Source: Streptomyces sp. T12 (lineage in GTDB: Bacteria > Actinomycetota > Actinomycetes > Streptomycetales > Streptomycetaceae). From it: DNA of 64,000 nt. The stretch lies in contig NZ_CP117866.1 of the NCBI RefSeq assembly GCF_028736035.1, forward strand, positions 9,651,001 through 9,715,000, read 5' to 3'. The first letter of the stretch is position 1, and every line of letters starts with the position of its first letter. The position numbers were made by a program, and so were the translations under genes. The notes under the pieces are model-generated. The model was given only the letters and a program-made list of their open reading frames with translations. It was not told the DNA's origin and made no database searches. Below, in pieces: positions 43,763 through 53,100 of this stretch.

Positions 43763-43835
43763 CGGGCTCTCTTCGGCGGGGATGCCGGAATGCAGCGGTT
43801 GGCCGACGGATTCGAGACAGCCCTCGTGGCTCTCG

Positions 43836-44762
43836 TCACGGACGACTGGAACAAGAGCTTCTTCCGACCTCGATCGTTCGCGCGCACATCCTGGTGGATG
43901 AAGTGCCACCGCGATGGACGATGACGACTGCTGCCAAGCCGACGGCCAGGCCGAGAGCGGTCTGCGGGCCGAAGGGTTCGCCGAACATGAGGGCTCCCCA
44001 CACTGCCGTGACCGGAGCCATGAGGAACATGAGGGTGTTGACCTTGGTGACTCCGGAGCGCCTCAGGATGAGCCAGTACAACCCGTATCCGCCGAAGGTC
44101 GACAAGGCCACGAGCCAGGTGATCGCGGACCAGAACGAGAGCTCGGCGGGCGGCTTCGCGGCGCCGGCGCTGACGGCCGACGCGGTGAAGACGACCGCAC
44201 TGGTGGCGCAGTGGACGGTCATCGACACCGCGGGCGCGACGCGCGTGCGGGAGCGGCTCTCGAAGAACGTGGCCGCCACCAGCGAGCACATGCCGAGGAA
44301 GGGGATGAGATAGGCCCACCAGGCCGCACCGGTGCCGGCCGCGGCATCGGCCATGGTGACCATGGCGACGCCGCTCACCCCCAGGCACAGGCCCACCCAC
44401 TGCCTGCGCGAGACGTACTGACGCAACAACGGCCCGGCGAGTGCCCCCGCGACGAGGGGCTGGACGCCGTCGATCAGGGCGGTGGTGCCGCTGGAGACCC
44501 CGAGTTGGATCGCGTAGTAGACGGTGAGCAGATAGCCGCTCTGCGACAGCACGCCGATCACGGCCTGCCGGGCCACATCCCGCATCGTGAGGCCCCGCCA
44601 CGACGCTCTGGACACGACGGCGATGACGACCAGCACGACGGCCAGCGGCAGGAACCGCCACATCAGGATCGTGACCGCAGCCGCACTGCCCGCGCCGAGC
44701 TTGGCCCCGATGAACCCGGAACTCCAGCAGAGCACGAAGGCGATCGAGAGCAGGAAGTTCAT
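43836..44762 (-). CDS. DMT/EamA family transporter
   Basis: 308 residues with ten hydrophobic segments in two repeats of five, the classic EamA layout (LLSIAFVLCWSSGFIGAKL at the N-terminus; FGGYGLYWLILRRSGVTKVN and LMFLMAPVTAVWGALMFGEP in the second half). The last ~25 residues are a short cytoplasmic tail. It probably exports a metabolite or drug. It is divergent from a TetR gene with two repeated operator-like sites in the 84-base gap, so induction through that TetR is likely. Confidence 0.88.
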   Translation of the reverse strand: MNFLLSIAFVLCWSSGFIGAKLGAGSAAAVTILMWRFLPLAVVLVVIAVVSRASWRGLTMRDVARQAVIGVLSQSGYLLTVYYAIQLGVSSGTTALIDGVQPLVAGALAGPLLRQYVSRRQWVGLCLGVSGVAMVTMADAAAGTGAAWWAYLIPFLGMCSLVAATFFESRSRTRVAPAVSMTVHCATSAVVFTASAVSAGAAKPPAELSFWSAITWLVALSTFGGYGLYWLILRRSGVTKVNTLMFLMAPVTAVWGALMFGEPFGPQTALGLAVGLAAVVIVHRGGTSSTRMCARTIEVGRSSCSSRP

Positions 44763-44791
44763 GTCTTGCCCTCACTCCATGGACGTTCGAC

Positions 44792-44836
44792 TAAACAGAT
44801 CGGTATACCACCACCCCAACTATACAGATCGGTATA
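44792..44836. promoter_or_regulatory. Two TetR operator copies, 29 bp apart
   Basis: ACAGATCGGTATAC occurs at 44795-44808 and again at 44824-44837. The second copy is an inverted repeat, TATAC-AGATCG-GTATA (44821-44836); the first is imperfect (TAAAC). Both lie between the divergent DMT and TetR genes, overlapping the likely promoters. Confidence 0.7.
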
Positions 44837-44846
44837 CTGCTGAGGT

Positions 44847-45458
44847 ATGGGTACCGGCGAGAGTCCGCGGCGGGTCGCGATGACGCCTGCCGCACGGCGC
44901 GTCCTGGAGGCCGCCGCGAGGCTGTTCTACGAGCGCGGCATCCATGCCGTCGGGGTGGACCTGATCGCCGCCGAGGCCGGGGTGACGAAGAAGACCCTCT
45001 ACGACCGCTTCGGTTCCAAGGAGCAGATCGTCGTGGAGTACCTCGCGGATCGTGACGAACGCTGGCGTGCCTTCCTGGCCCAGCACCTCGAAGCCGCACG
45101 GCCGACGTCGGCGGCGTCGCGCGTCACAGCCGTCTTCGACGCCTCACGCGCGTGGTCGGCGGAGTACAGCTCCAAGGGGTGCAGCATGGTCAACGCGCAC
45201 GCCGAGATCAGCGATCCCGCCCACCCGGCCTACCCGATCATCACCGGGCAAAAGCAGTGGATGCTCGCCCTGTTCACCGACCTCGCCCGGGAGATCGCCC
45301 CGGACGCGGCCTGCCGTCTGGGCCGGACGCTCATGCTGCTCCACGAAGGGGCGCTCGTCGCCCATGGCCTGAACAGCTTCGCGGACCCCATCGGCCACGC
45401 CCGCGAACAGGCGCAGGCGCTCCTCGCCGCTACTGGGGCCTCCGCGGGGGAGCGTTGA
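44847..45458 (+). CDS. TetR/AcrR family transcriptional regulator
   Basis: 203 residues. The N-terminal HTH is RRVLEAAARLFYERGIHAVG, VDLIAAEAGVTKKTLYDRFG, SKEQIVVEYL, the classic TetR_N pattern. The C-terminal ligand domain (SKGCSMVNAHAEISDPAHPA) contains the Cys/Asn/His stretch seen in the AcrR/YxaF group. ATG 44847 is ten bases after the second operator copy, fitting autorepression. It probably represses the divergent DMT exporter until a ligand binds. Confidence 0.92.
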   Translation: MGTGESPRRVAMTPAARRVLEAAARLFYERGIHAVGVDLIAAEAGVTKKTLYDRFGSKEQIVVEYLADRDERWRAFLAQHLEAARPTSAASRVTAVFDASRAWSAEYSSKGCSMVNAHAEISDPAHPAYPIITGQKQWMLALFTDLAREIAPDAACRLGRTLMLLHEGALVAHGLNSFADPIGHAREQAQALLAATGASAGER

Positions 45459-45541
45459 AGCAATCCGTGACGCCTCCCGGGTGACTCCCACGGGATGCCC
45501 GGCGCCGCAACCTGTGTTGAAGTGACCTCATATGCACCATG

Positions 45542-45571
45542 AGTCCCGCCCCTTTCATGAGGGGCGGGACT
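45542..45571 (+). terminator. Perfect 12-bp hairpin after the TetR gene
   Basis: AGTCCCGCCCCT (45542-45553) pairs perfectly with AGGGGCGGGACT (45560-45571) around TTCATG, and TTAAT follows. It lies 83 bases after the TetR stop and is a strong intrinsic terminator candidate. Confidence 0.8.
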
Positions 45572-45629
45572 TAATCTGCTGTTAACTGAGCGTAGCTTGA
45601 TCGTACTTGACCGTAATCGCTTCAGGGCG

Positions 45630-45684
45630 ATTGACTTCTGATCCACCCGTCGTCGACGCGAGGCAAGCCATTGACTTCTGACCC
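45630..45684 (+). repeat. Duplicated start region of the WS/DGAT gene
   Basis: ATTGACTTCTGATCC (45630-45644) and ATTGACTTCTGACCC (45670-45684) are 14/15 identical, 40 bases apart. The second contains the TTG start and encodes MTSDP; the first would encode the same residues but runs into a stop after 16 codons. It may be an upstream decoy start or a duplicated -35 region. Confidence 0.6.
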
Positions 45685-47008
45685 GCTCGCCCCTCTCGAC
45701 CTGGCGTTCTGGAACATCGAGTCCGCCGAACACCCCATGCACCTGGGCGCGCTCGGCGTGTTCACAGCGCACTCGCCCACCGCCGGCGCCCATGCGGCCG
45801 ACCTGCTCGCCGCCCGCGCCGCCGCCGTGCCGGGACTGCGGATGCGCATCCGTGACGCCTGGCAGCCGCTGGACCTCCTCCAGCCGTTCTCGTTCGGTGG
45901 CGCGGCCCGCGAGCCCGCTCCCGACTTCGACCCCCTGGACCACGTCCGGCTGCACGCCCCGACCGGCGACTTCCAGGCTGTGGCGGGCCGGCTCATGGAA
46001 CGCCCGCTGGAGCGCGGCCGGCCGCCGTGGGAGGCGCATGTGCTGCCGGGGGAGGACGGCGTGTCCTTCGCCGTGCTGTTCAAGTTCCACCACGCCCTCG
46101 CCGACGGGCTGAGGGCGCTGACCCTCGCCGCCGCCGTCCTGGACCCGATGGACCTGCCCGCGCGAAGGCCCCGCCCCGAGGAGCCCCGGCGCGGTCTCCT
46201 CCCGGATGTGCGCAAGCTGCCGGGGCTGCTGCGCGGCGCCGTGTCCGACGTGGGCCGGGCCCTCGACATCGGGGCCTCCGTCGCCGTGTCCACCTTGGAC
46301 GTGCGCTCGTCGTCCGCGCTGACCGCGGAGTCGAGCGGCACCCGCCGTACCGCCGGAGTCGTGGTCGACATCGACGACGTGCACGTGATCCGCAAGGCCG
46401 TCGGCGGCACCGTCAACGACGTCCTCATCGCGGTCGTCGCGGGCGCCCTGCGCCGTTGGCTCGACGAACGCGGCGACGGCAGCGAGGGCGTCGCGCCCCG
46501 CGCCCTGATCCCCGTCTCCAAGCGCCGGCCGCGCACCGCGCACCCGCAGGGCAACCGGCTCTCCGGCTACTTGATACGGCTTCCGGTCGACGACCCCGAC
46601 CCGCTGCGCCGCCTCGCCACGGTCCGTACCGCCATGGACCGCAACAAGGACGCCGGCCCCAACCGGGGCGCGGGCGCCGTCGCCCTGCTCGCCGACCACG
46701 TGCCGGCGCTCGGCCACCGGCTCGGCGGACCGCTGGTCGGCCAGGCCGCCCGGCTCTGGTTCGACATCCTGGTCACCAGCGTGCCGCTGCCCGGCATCGG
46801 CCTGAAGCTCGGCGGCCACCCCGTCACCGAGGTCTACCCCTTCGCCCCGCTGGCTCGCGGGCAGTCCCTGGCGGTGGCCGTCTCGACGTACCGCGGACGC
46901 GTCCACTACGGACTCGTCGCCGACGCCGAGGCCGTACCGGACCTCGACGTCCTCGCCAGGGCGGTGTCCGAGGAGGTGGCGGAGCTGATCACCGCCTGCG
47001 GTCCCTGA
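45671..47008 (+). CDS. Wax ester synthase/diacylglycerol acyltransferase (WS/DGAT)
   Basis: 445 residues, the family's usual length. The catalytic motif FKFHHALADGLR (HHxxxDG) lies about 140 residues in; FWNIESAEHPMHLGALGVF opens the protein, GGTVNDVLIAVVAGALRRWL and LVTSVPLPGIGLKLGGHPVT follow. It esterifies acyl-CoA with fatty alcohols or diacylglycerol to make storage lipid at the membrane. The start is a TTG at 45671 with GAGG upstream; the N-terminal residues MTSDPLAPLDLAFWN support it. It is separated from the next gene by 124 bases and appears to be its own transcription unit. Confidence 0.9.
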   Translation: MTSDPLAPLDLAFWNIESAEHPMHLGALGVFTAHSPTAGAHAADLLAARAAAVPGLRMRIRDAWQPLDLLQPFSFGGAAREPAPDFDPLDHVRLHAPTGDFQAVAGRLMERPLERGRPPWEAHVLPGEDGVSFAVLFKFHHALADGLRALTLAAAVLDPMDLPARRPRPEEPRRGLLPDVRKLPGLLRGAVSDVGRALDIGASVAVSTLDVRSSSALTAESSGTRRTAGVVVDIDDVHVIRKAVGGTVNDVLIAVVAGALRRWLDERGDGSEGVAPRALIPVSKRRPRTAHPQGNRLSGYLIRLPVDDPDPLRRLATVRTAMDRNKDAGPNRGAGAVALLADHVPALGHRLGGPLVGQAARLWFDILVTSVPLPGIGLKLGGHPVTEVYPFAPLARGQSLAVAVSTYRGRVHYGLVADAEAVPDLDVLARAVSEEVAELITACGP

Positions 47009-47132
47009 GCCCTCCTTCCCCCGGGCTCGCCCGCCGGTTTTTGGAGGACCGGCCCGGCGCTCCGTACAATTCCCCGTTCGAAAGCGGACGCGGTCGGAGC
47101 GCCGCGCGGGTGATCAGGGAAACGGCAGCGCG

Positions 47133-48650
47133 ATGACGGTGACAGAGGAAGGCTCGGCGACGACGCACGAGGTCGTGCACGAGCCCGGTGACGAGGTCGT
47201 CCACGGCCCCGGCATCGACCCGGAGCGGCTGGCCGTCTGCCTCAGCGTGCTCGACGAGCTCGACAAGCTGGAGGTCGACCACCCCGACGCCATCGCCGTG
47301 CGCCGGGCCACCGCCGGCATCTACCGCACCGTCAAGCAGCGCCGCCGCCAGGAGCGCCGGGCCGCCAAGACCGCCCACGACAAGGCGGTCACGGAGGCCA
47401 CGGCGACCGGCTCCGCCCAGCGCATCGACGACGAGACCGAGGGCATCCTCCCGTCGTCGGTGACCGAGGAGGGCAAGATCGCGGGGATACTCCAGCGCCC
47501 GCGCTCCTGCTACACCTGCAAGACCCGGTACGTGGAAGTCGACTACTTCTACCACCAGCTCTGTCCGGACTGCGCCGCCCTGAACCGGGCCAAGCGCGAC
47601 GTCCGCGCCGACCTCACCGGCAAGCGCGCCCTGCTCACCGGCGGCCGCGCCAAGATCGGCATGTACATCGCGCTCAGGCTGCTGCGCGACGGCGCGCACA
47701 CCACGATCACCACGCGCTTCCCGAAGGACGCCATCCGCCGCTTCAAGGCCATGGACGACTCGGCGGACTGGATGCACCGCCTGGAGGTCGTCGGCATCGA
47801 CCTGCGCGACCCGGCCCAGGCCGTGGCCCTGGCCGACCAGGTCGCCGAGGCGGGCCCGCTCGACATCCTCATCAACAACGCGACGCAGACCGTACGCCGT
47901 CTGCCCTCCGCCTACGCCGCCCTGGTCGACGGCGAGAGCGCCCCGCTGCCCGCCGGTGAGCTCCCCGCCCACCACGTCATCGGCGCCTTCAACTCCGGCG
48001 CGGTCGACGGCATCGCCGCGCTGCCCCTCGGCACCAGCGGCCTCGACGCACAGAAGGTCGCCGACCTCGCCCTGGTCGCGGGCAACGCCAGCGTCGCCCG
48101 GCACCTCGACGGCACCGCGATCGACGCGGGCGGCCTCGTCCCCGACGTCGTCGACTCCAACACCTGGGTGCAGACCATCGAGCAGATCTCCCCGGTGGAG
48201 CTCCTCGAGACCCAACTGTGCAACTACACCGCGCCGTTCATCCTGATCAGCAAGCTCCGCCCGGCCATGGCCGACGCCGCCAAGAAGGCGACGAGCGGGC
48301 GTGCGTACGTCGTGAACGTCTCGGCGATGGAAGGCGTCTTCGGCCGCGGCTACAAGGGCGCGGGCCACCCGAACACCAACGCCGCCAAGGCCGCGATGAA
48401 CATGGTCACGCGCACCAGTGCCCAGGAGATGTTCCAGACCGACGGCATCCTCATGACCTCGGTCGACACCGGCTGGATCACCGACGAGCGCCCCCACTTC
48501 GACAAGCTGCGCCTCGCCGAGGAGGGCTTCCACGCCCCGCTCGACCTGGTCGACGGTGCGGCCCGCGTGTACGACCCGGTCGTGCGCGGCGAGGCGGGCG
48601 ACGACGTGTACGGCGTCTTCCTGAAGGACTACGCGCCGGGCAAGTGGTGA
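47133..48650 (+). CDS. SDR-fold protein with N-terminal zinc ribbon
   Basis: 505 residues. After a ~120-residue acidic/helical region comes a zinc ribbon, CYTCKTRYV...LCPDC (C126, C129, C144, C147), then a Rossmann domain with RALLTGGRAKIGMYIALRLL and the conserved ILINNATQTVRRLP. The usual SDR active site YxxxK is changed: the lysine is in NTNAAKAAMNMVT with threonine, not tyrosine, four residues before it. The serine position VSAMEG is kept. The family is found in actinobacteria and some eukaryotes and has no known substrate. The zinc module could bind a partner or nucleic acid. Starts at ATG 47133; no close neighbour on this strand. Confidence 0.85.
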   Translation: MTVTEEGSATTHEVVHEPGDEVVHGPGIDPERLAVCLSVLDELDKLEVDHPDAIAVRRATAGIYRTVKQRRRQERRAAKTAHDKAVTEATATGSAQRIDDETEGILPSSVTEEGKIAGILQRPRSCYTCKTRYVEVDYFYHQLCPDCAALNRAKRDVRADLTGKRALLTGGRAKIGMYIALRLLRDGAHTTITTRFPKDAIRRFKAMDDSADWMHRLEVVGIDLRDPAQAVALADQVAEAGPLDILINNATQTVRRLPSAYAALVDGESAPLPAGELPAHHVIGAFNSGAVDGIAALPLGTSGLDAQKVADLALVAGNASVARHLDGTAIDAGGLVPDVVDSNTWVQTIEQISPVELLETQLCNYTAPFILISKLRPAMADAAKKATSGRAYVVNVSAMEGVFGRGYKGAGHPNTNAAKAAMNMVTRTSAQEMFQTDGILMTSVDTGWITDERPHFDKLRLAEEGFHAPLDLVDGAARVYDPVVRGEAGDDVYGVFLKDYAPGKW

Positions 48651-48671
48651 GCGTGTTCCGGTCCTGACCCC

Positions 48672-49544
48672 TCAGGACGCCGCCTCCGGCGGCTCGGTGT
48701 ACTCCAGAGGCCGACGGGGCGGTTCCCCGCGGTAGATCCACTGGGTGAGCTCCTCCCAGCGGTGCCGCTCCGCGATCAGGTCGTCCGGCTGAGCGATGCG
48801 CATCGCCGCGAGGACGTCATGGCGGTAGAGGTCGAACGCGGCGCGGACGCATGCGGCGTACCGCCCCGCCTGCGCAAGGGCGCCGGCGTATGCCAGGACC
48901 GCGAGGAGCGCGGTGGCGGCCAGGTAGATCACTGCCCCCGCCCAGTGACCGCCGGCCGCCAGGAGCACGGAGCCCGCCACACCGCCGGCCGACAGGGCCA
49001 GCGCCAGGCTGGTCAGGGAGATCAGCGGGAGCAGTGCCTCGTCCAACTGGTCCCGGAAGACCTGCGGAAGGACAGGCGCGAAGCGCGGCCACCAGACCAC
49101 CGCGTCGATCCGGTAGCGCAGATAGGCGTGCTCCTCCGCGGCCGTCAGTACGTTGCCCAGCCTGGTCGGCCTGATCAGGTCGCTGTTCCGCGGATACGTG
49201 CGGAGCGAATCGGCCTCGGAGACCCGGCCCCGGCGTGCGGACTGCCGTGACCGACCGCGCGTCTTGATCCAGGACGGCAGTGGATACCCCTCGAACAGCC
49301 GGACGACCGGGGCGACGTGGAGCAGGAAGGCCACGAGCGTGATTGCGGTGACCGCGACGACGCCCAGCCACAGTTGGGCGGCACCTCCGGCACGGTCCCA
49401 GTCGCCGGCAGTCGTGCGCCAGCCTCGGGCCGGCGCGTAGGCGCCGGCCACCAGGAGCGCCCCACACAGCGCAGGAAACCAGCTGCCCAGCAGGAACCGG
49501 CGGTCCAGCAGGCTCCCGAAGCGGTTGACGAAGGCGCCGAACAC
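48672..49544 (-). CDS. Four-helix membrane protein of the CHAT operon
   Basis: 290 residues, GTG start at 49544, one base after the stop of the previous gene. Four hydrophobic segments: ~20-38 (SWFPALCGALLVAGAYA), ~58-82 (LWLGVVAVTAITLVAFLLHV), and a pair at ~180-230 (SLTSLALALSAGGVAGSVLL, AVIYLAATALLAVLAYAGAL). Between helix 2 and 3 lies a basic, soluble loop (KTRGRSRQSARRGRVSEADS), which would be the natural cleavage or contact region. The C-terminus is soluble. No family is recognised. It is the last gene of a minus-strand run headed by SDR and TPR-CHAT genes. A membrane effector controlled by the CHAT protease is a plausible, untested role. Confidence 0.7.
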   Translation of the reverse strand: MFGAFVNRFGSLLDRRFLLGSWFPALCGALLVAGAYAPARGWRTTAGDWDRAGGAAQLWLGVVAVTAITLVAFLLHVAPVVRLFEGYPLPSWIKTRGRSRQSARRGRVSEADSLRTYPRNSDLIRPTRLGNVLTAAEEHAYLRYRIDAVVWWPRFAPVLPQVFRDQLDEALLPLISLTSLALALSAGGVAGSVLLAAGGHWAGAVIYLAATALLAVLAYAGALAQAGRYAACVRAAFDLYRHDVLAAMRIAQPDDLIAERHRWEELTQWIYRGEPPRRPLEYTEPPEAAS

Positions 49545-49545
49545 A

Positions 49546-50109
49546 TCACTCCTCGTCGCTGGAGAGGGGGAGGAACGCCGTCATCAGCCTGCCATCGACA
49601 GGGCAGCGGGCCTTGAGGTCGGTGGTCCACGCCTCGATCTCAGCAGGGGCGAAGACGTGTTCACCCGGCTTTGCGGGGCAGCGGTACGACAGCCCGCTGG
49701 CCGGTGCCACCGGGTCGCCGAAGAGCCCGCTCCGGTCCAGGGCCGAGCCCGCGAAGCGCTCGAGCGATGCCGGCACGAGACGTTCCCTCGCCAGCACGGC
49801 GCCGGTCTCGGTCACCAGCCAGCGCAGTCCGGCATGGCCGAGCAGGATGCGGAACGCCCGCTCCAGCCCGAGGCGTCCGGGCACCAGCGCCGCAGAGTCG
49901 ACCACCCCGTCGAGGGTCTCCTCTTCTTCGCTCAGCGTGGACAGCCGCTCGAATCTGACGACTCCGGTGAGGAGCCCGTGTGCCGGGTCGCCGATCACGG
50001 CCAGGCCGCCCGGACTCAGGCGCAGGCGGACCTCGTCGGGGGCCGCCGTGTCGGCGAGTACCAGATCGCCCGGGCGGCTCACATCGGCCACCGTGTGGGA
50101 AGAGGTCAC
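49546..50109 (-). CDS. Uncharacterised protein between TPR-CHAT and membrane genes
   Basis: 187 residues from GTG 50109. No membrane segment. Beta-rich N-half (SPGGLAVIGDPAHGLLTGVV); the C-half has two isolated cysteines in SYRCPAKPGEHVFAP and KARCPVDGRLM, spaced ~30 residues apart, each followed by Pro, which might be a small metal- or disulfide-holding module. Starts 14 bases after the TPR-CHAT stop and ends one base before the membrane gene starts, so it is certainly cotranscribed with both. It may be a substrate, adaptor or inhibitor of the CHAT protein; no family is recognised. Confidence 0.65.
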   Translation of the reverse strand: MTSSHTVADVSRPGDLVLADTAAPDEVRLRLSPGGLAVIGDPAHGLLTGVVRFERLSTLSEEEETLDGVVDSAALVPGRLGLERAFRILLGHAGLRWLVTETGAVLARERLVPASLERFAGSALDRSGLFGDPVAPASGLSYRCPAKPGEHVFAPAEIEAWTTDLKARCPVDGRLMTAFLPLSSDEE

Positions 50110-50123
50110 GCGGACATCATGGG

Positions 50124-53100
50124 TCAGCCGGACGTCAGTACGTAAGGGGCCCAGTAGAGGGGATGCTCGAACGGCCGTACCTCCTGGGGCAGAGGATCCG
50201 CGGGAGCCTCGCCGAGCTCTGCCGCGATGTCGGCGACGGTCAGCCGGCGCAGCCACCGCTGGGCGCGGCCCAGCGCGGTCGCGGGCGGCAGCCCGTCGAC
50301 CAGGTGATGTCGGTAGAAACGGCCGGCGAGCAGCGCCGTCGCCAGGTCGTCCACGAGCCAGAGCGTGCCGAGAACGGACCGCGCCCCGGCGGCGAGGAAA
50401 CCAGTGGCCAGGGTGACCGGCTCGTCCTCGAACCAGGCCCCGGAAGCGACCGCGCTCTGGCACGCGGTCAGTGTCGCGAGGGCGACGCCGTCCAGCAGCC
50501 GGGTGTCGAGCAGATCGCGCAGGACCAACTCCTCGTCGGACAGCAGGAGTCCCGAGTCGAGGGGATACCCCTGGTCGAGTCGGCCGTGGCAGGCGAAATC
50601 CACGTGCGTGGCCCCCGCGACGGCTGCCCGGACGGCCGCTCCGGTCGCCGCGTGCTCCGCCAGCTCGGTCAGAGCGATGCCCCCCGCCCGGGCGACCGCC
50701 GCAATCTCGGCCTGCTGGGTCGCGGCGAACGGCAGGGGCTGCGGGTTCGGCAGCGGATTGGCGACCGTGACCACGCGAGGGCTGCGCGCCTGCGCCGAGC
50801 GGGCGCGCAGGGCACGCAGTACGGCAGCGGAGGGAAGATAGGAGACGTCGAACTCCTCACCGAGCGCTACCTGCCCCTCGGCGTCGACTGCGCAGGCATG
50901 CAGCGGGAAGTGCCCGAGGATTCCGCAGGTGACCAGGAAGACCCGGCTGCTCCGCGCGTCCCGCAGCTCTTTGCCCAACGGTCCGCTCAACTGCTCGGCC
51001 GCCAGGGGGAGGGCCGCGTCGAGCGCCCGGCGCAGCAGGTCCGTGAAGCTGTCTCCCTGGGCTGGGCGGGTACGGTGCGCGATGCTCTGGTTCGGGAGCC
51101 AGGTGGCGACGAAGAAGAACGCGTCCACCGCTCCCTGGGACCAGTGCATGCGGACCGTCGCGTCGGGAAGCACGAGCAGAATCAACTTGCGCTGGGTCCC
51201 GAAGTCCCCGTCGTCGGACAGTACATAGGCAAGGGCGTCTTCGGGGCCGAGCAGACCGGCGATCTCCGAGAGGAGGAGGGGCTCGTCCACCAGGTCGAGT
51301 CCGGTACGGGTCCGGATCCTGGCCAACACCTCCAGGTAGCGGGCTCGACTCGCTCGCGCCTCCTCGCGGTCGGCGAGCCACCTCTCGGCGTCCGGAATGA
51401 CGGCGCGCGGTCCGACGAGGGCGCCGGTGAGGGAGGCACGGTCGATGCGCGCAGCGGCTTGGACGCGGGCCACGGCCTCCTCCAGCTCCCGGTGCAGCGC
51501 CGGGTCGTGGCGCGCCAGTTGGGCGAGGTGCCCGGCATCGAACTCGGCGAAACCGCGCATCCTGCCCGCGTCGAGGCTCTCCACCGCGAGGGCCAGCAAA
51601 CGAGCGCGTTCCTTGTGCTCCGATGTCCGTTCGGCGGCCCTCGCGAAGGCCAGACAGGCCCGCTCGGCGATGTTGCTGCGGAACCAGCGGCGGATCGTGG
51701 CCCGGTCCGTCGGAAGCCAGGCCGGCCGGAGCGCCTCGGTGCGCGCCTGGACCGCATCGTGGAAGGCATGCCCCGCACGCTCGTACTCGCCGCGCTCCAG
51801 ATGTGCGAGACCGAGCCACTGACTGGCCGCTCCGAAGTCGCGCGGGGATGTGGGCAGGGGAGTGAGCCGCCGGGCTGTCGCAGCGGCCCGGATCGACCGG
51901 GGATCCGCGGCACCGTACGCGTGGGCCAGTCGAAGCTGGACGGAAGCGAATTCCTTGGCGTGGCCGAGCTTGCGGAGTTCGTCGCGGGCTTGCTCCAGTG
52001 GGGCGATCGCTTCGCGCCGATGCTCGTATCTCAGATGGACCTCGCCGATGACCGACCTGATGACGGCGGCGTCGCCCGGCGATGGCGGGCCGCTCACCAA
52101 CGCCTCGTTGAGGTGACTCAGAGCCTCCGCGTAGCGAGCTTCCCGCGCCTCCTCGTCGAACGAGTGGGCGGGCTCGTGAGCCACGATCGAGACGGCCATG
52201 TGGTACCGGAGGTTCGACCACAGTTCGGGCTCGTTCTCCATGGTGATCTCCGCGAGACCGGCGTGGTAACACTGCATGGCCTGGGCGTAGTTGTCGTCGT
52301 TGTCGCCGAACGAGCGATTGGAGTAGGCCGCTCCCAGCATCAGGAGGACGCGGGCCTTGGTTGTACCGGAGGCGATCGTGAGGGCTTCCTGCAGCCGGCG
52401 GATGGCCTGCTCGCATCCCTCCCCGGCGGAGGGGCCGTATTCCATCAGAAACTGGGCGAGGTACATGACCTCGTCGGCCCAGCCGTTCGGGTCGTCCTCG
52501 GCGGACACCAGGGCGAGGGCCTCGAGCTGATGCCGGCGGGCGGTCTCCCCGGCGGTGGGGTCGGTGGCGGCCAGACGAAACGCGATCACGGCGAGCCGGC
52601 CGTGCACAGCGCGTAGTTCGTCGACGTCGGCGACCTCAAGGGCTTCGGTCAGGGCCGCCCTGCTCGCCAGGAGATCGGTCCCGTCGCCGGTTTGCTCGTA
52701 GCGCGCGAAATAGGCCTGGCCCAGACCGTTCTGGGTGTGCGGACGCCGGGGGTGCCCGGGGACGTAGAACTCCAGCGCGGCACGGAAGTGCTCGATGGCT
52801 CGGCGCACGTCGTCCGCGCGCTCGGTGGGACTGAGCCGGTAGAGGTAGCACCAGCCGAGCCCGTCCTCGGTCATGGCCCAGCGGGCCTCGTCCGCTTCCC
52901 GAGTCCGCAGATCGGCGGCCTTCTTGAGCAGCGTCAGGCCGCGTTCGAAATCGTTGCGGTCTCCACCGTGCAGACCGCGGTGGACATGGGCGCCGGAGAG
53001 CCCGAACGTGGCGATGGCCCAGCGTTTCGGGCTTTCCTCCCGGGTGAAGACGGTCAGCGACGCCTCGTAGCCCTCGATCGCCTCGTCCGACCGGCCGAGG

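Noticed and set aside
50110..50463. Longer start for the small CHAT-operon protein
   Set aside because: The extension is antisense-like Arg/Gly-rich text lying inside the TPR-CHAT coding sequence; GTG 50109 gives a natural start right after the CHAT stop.
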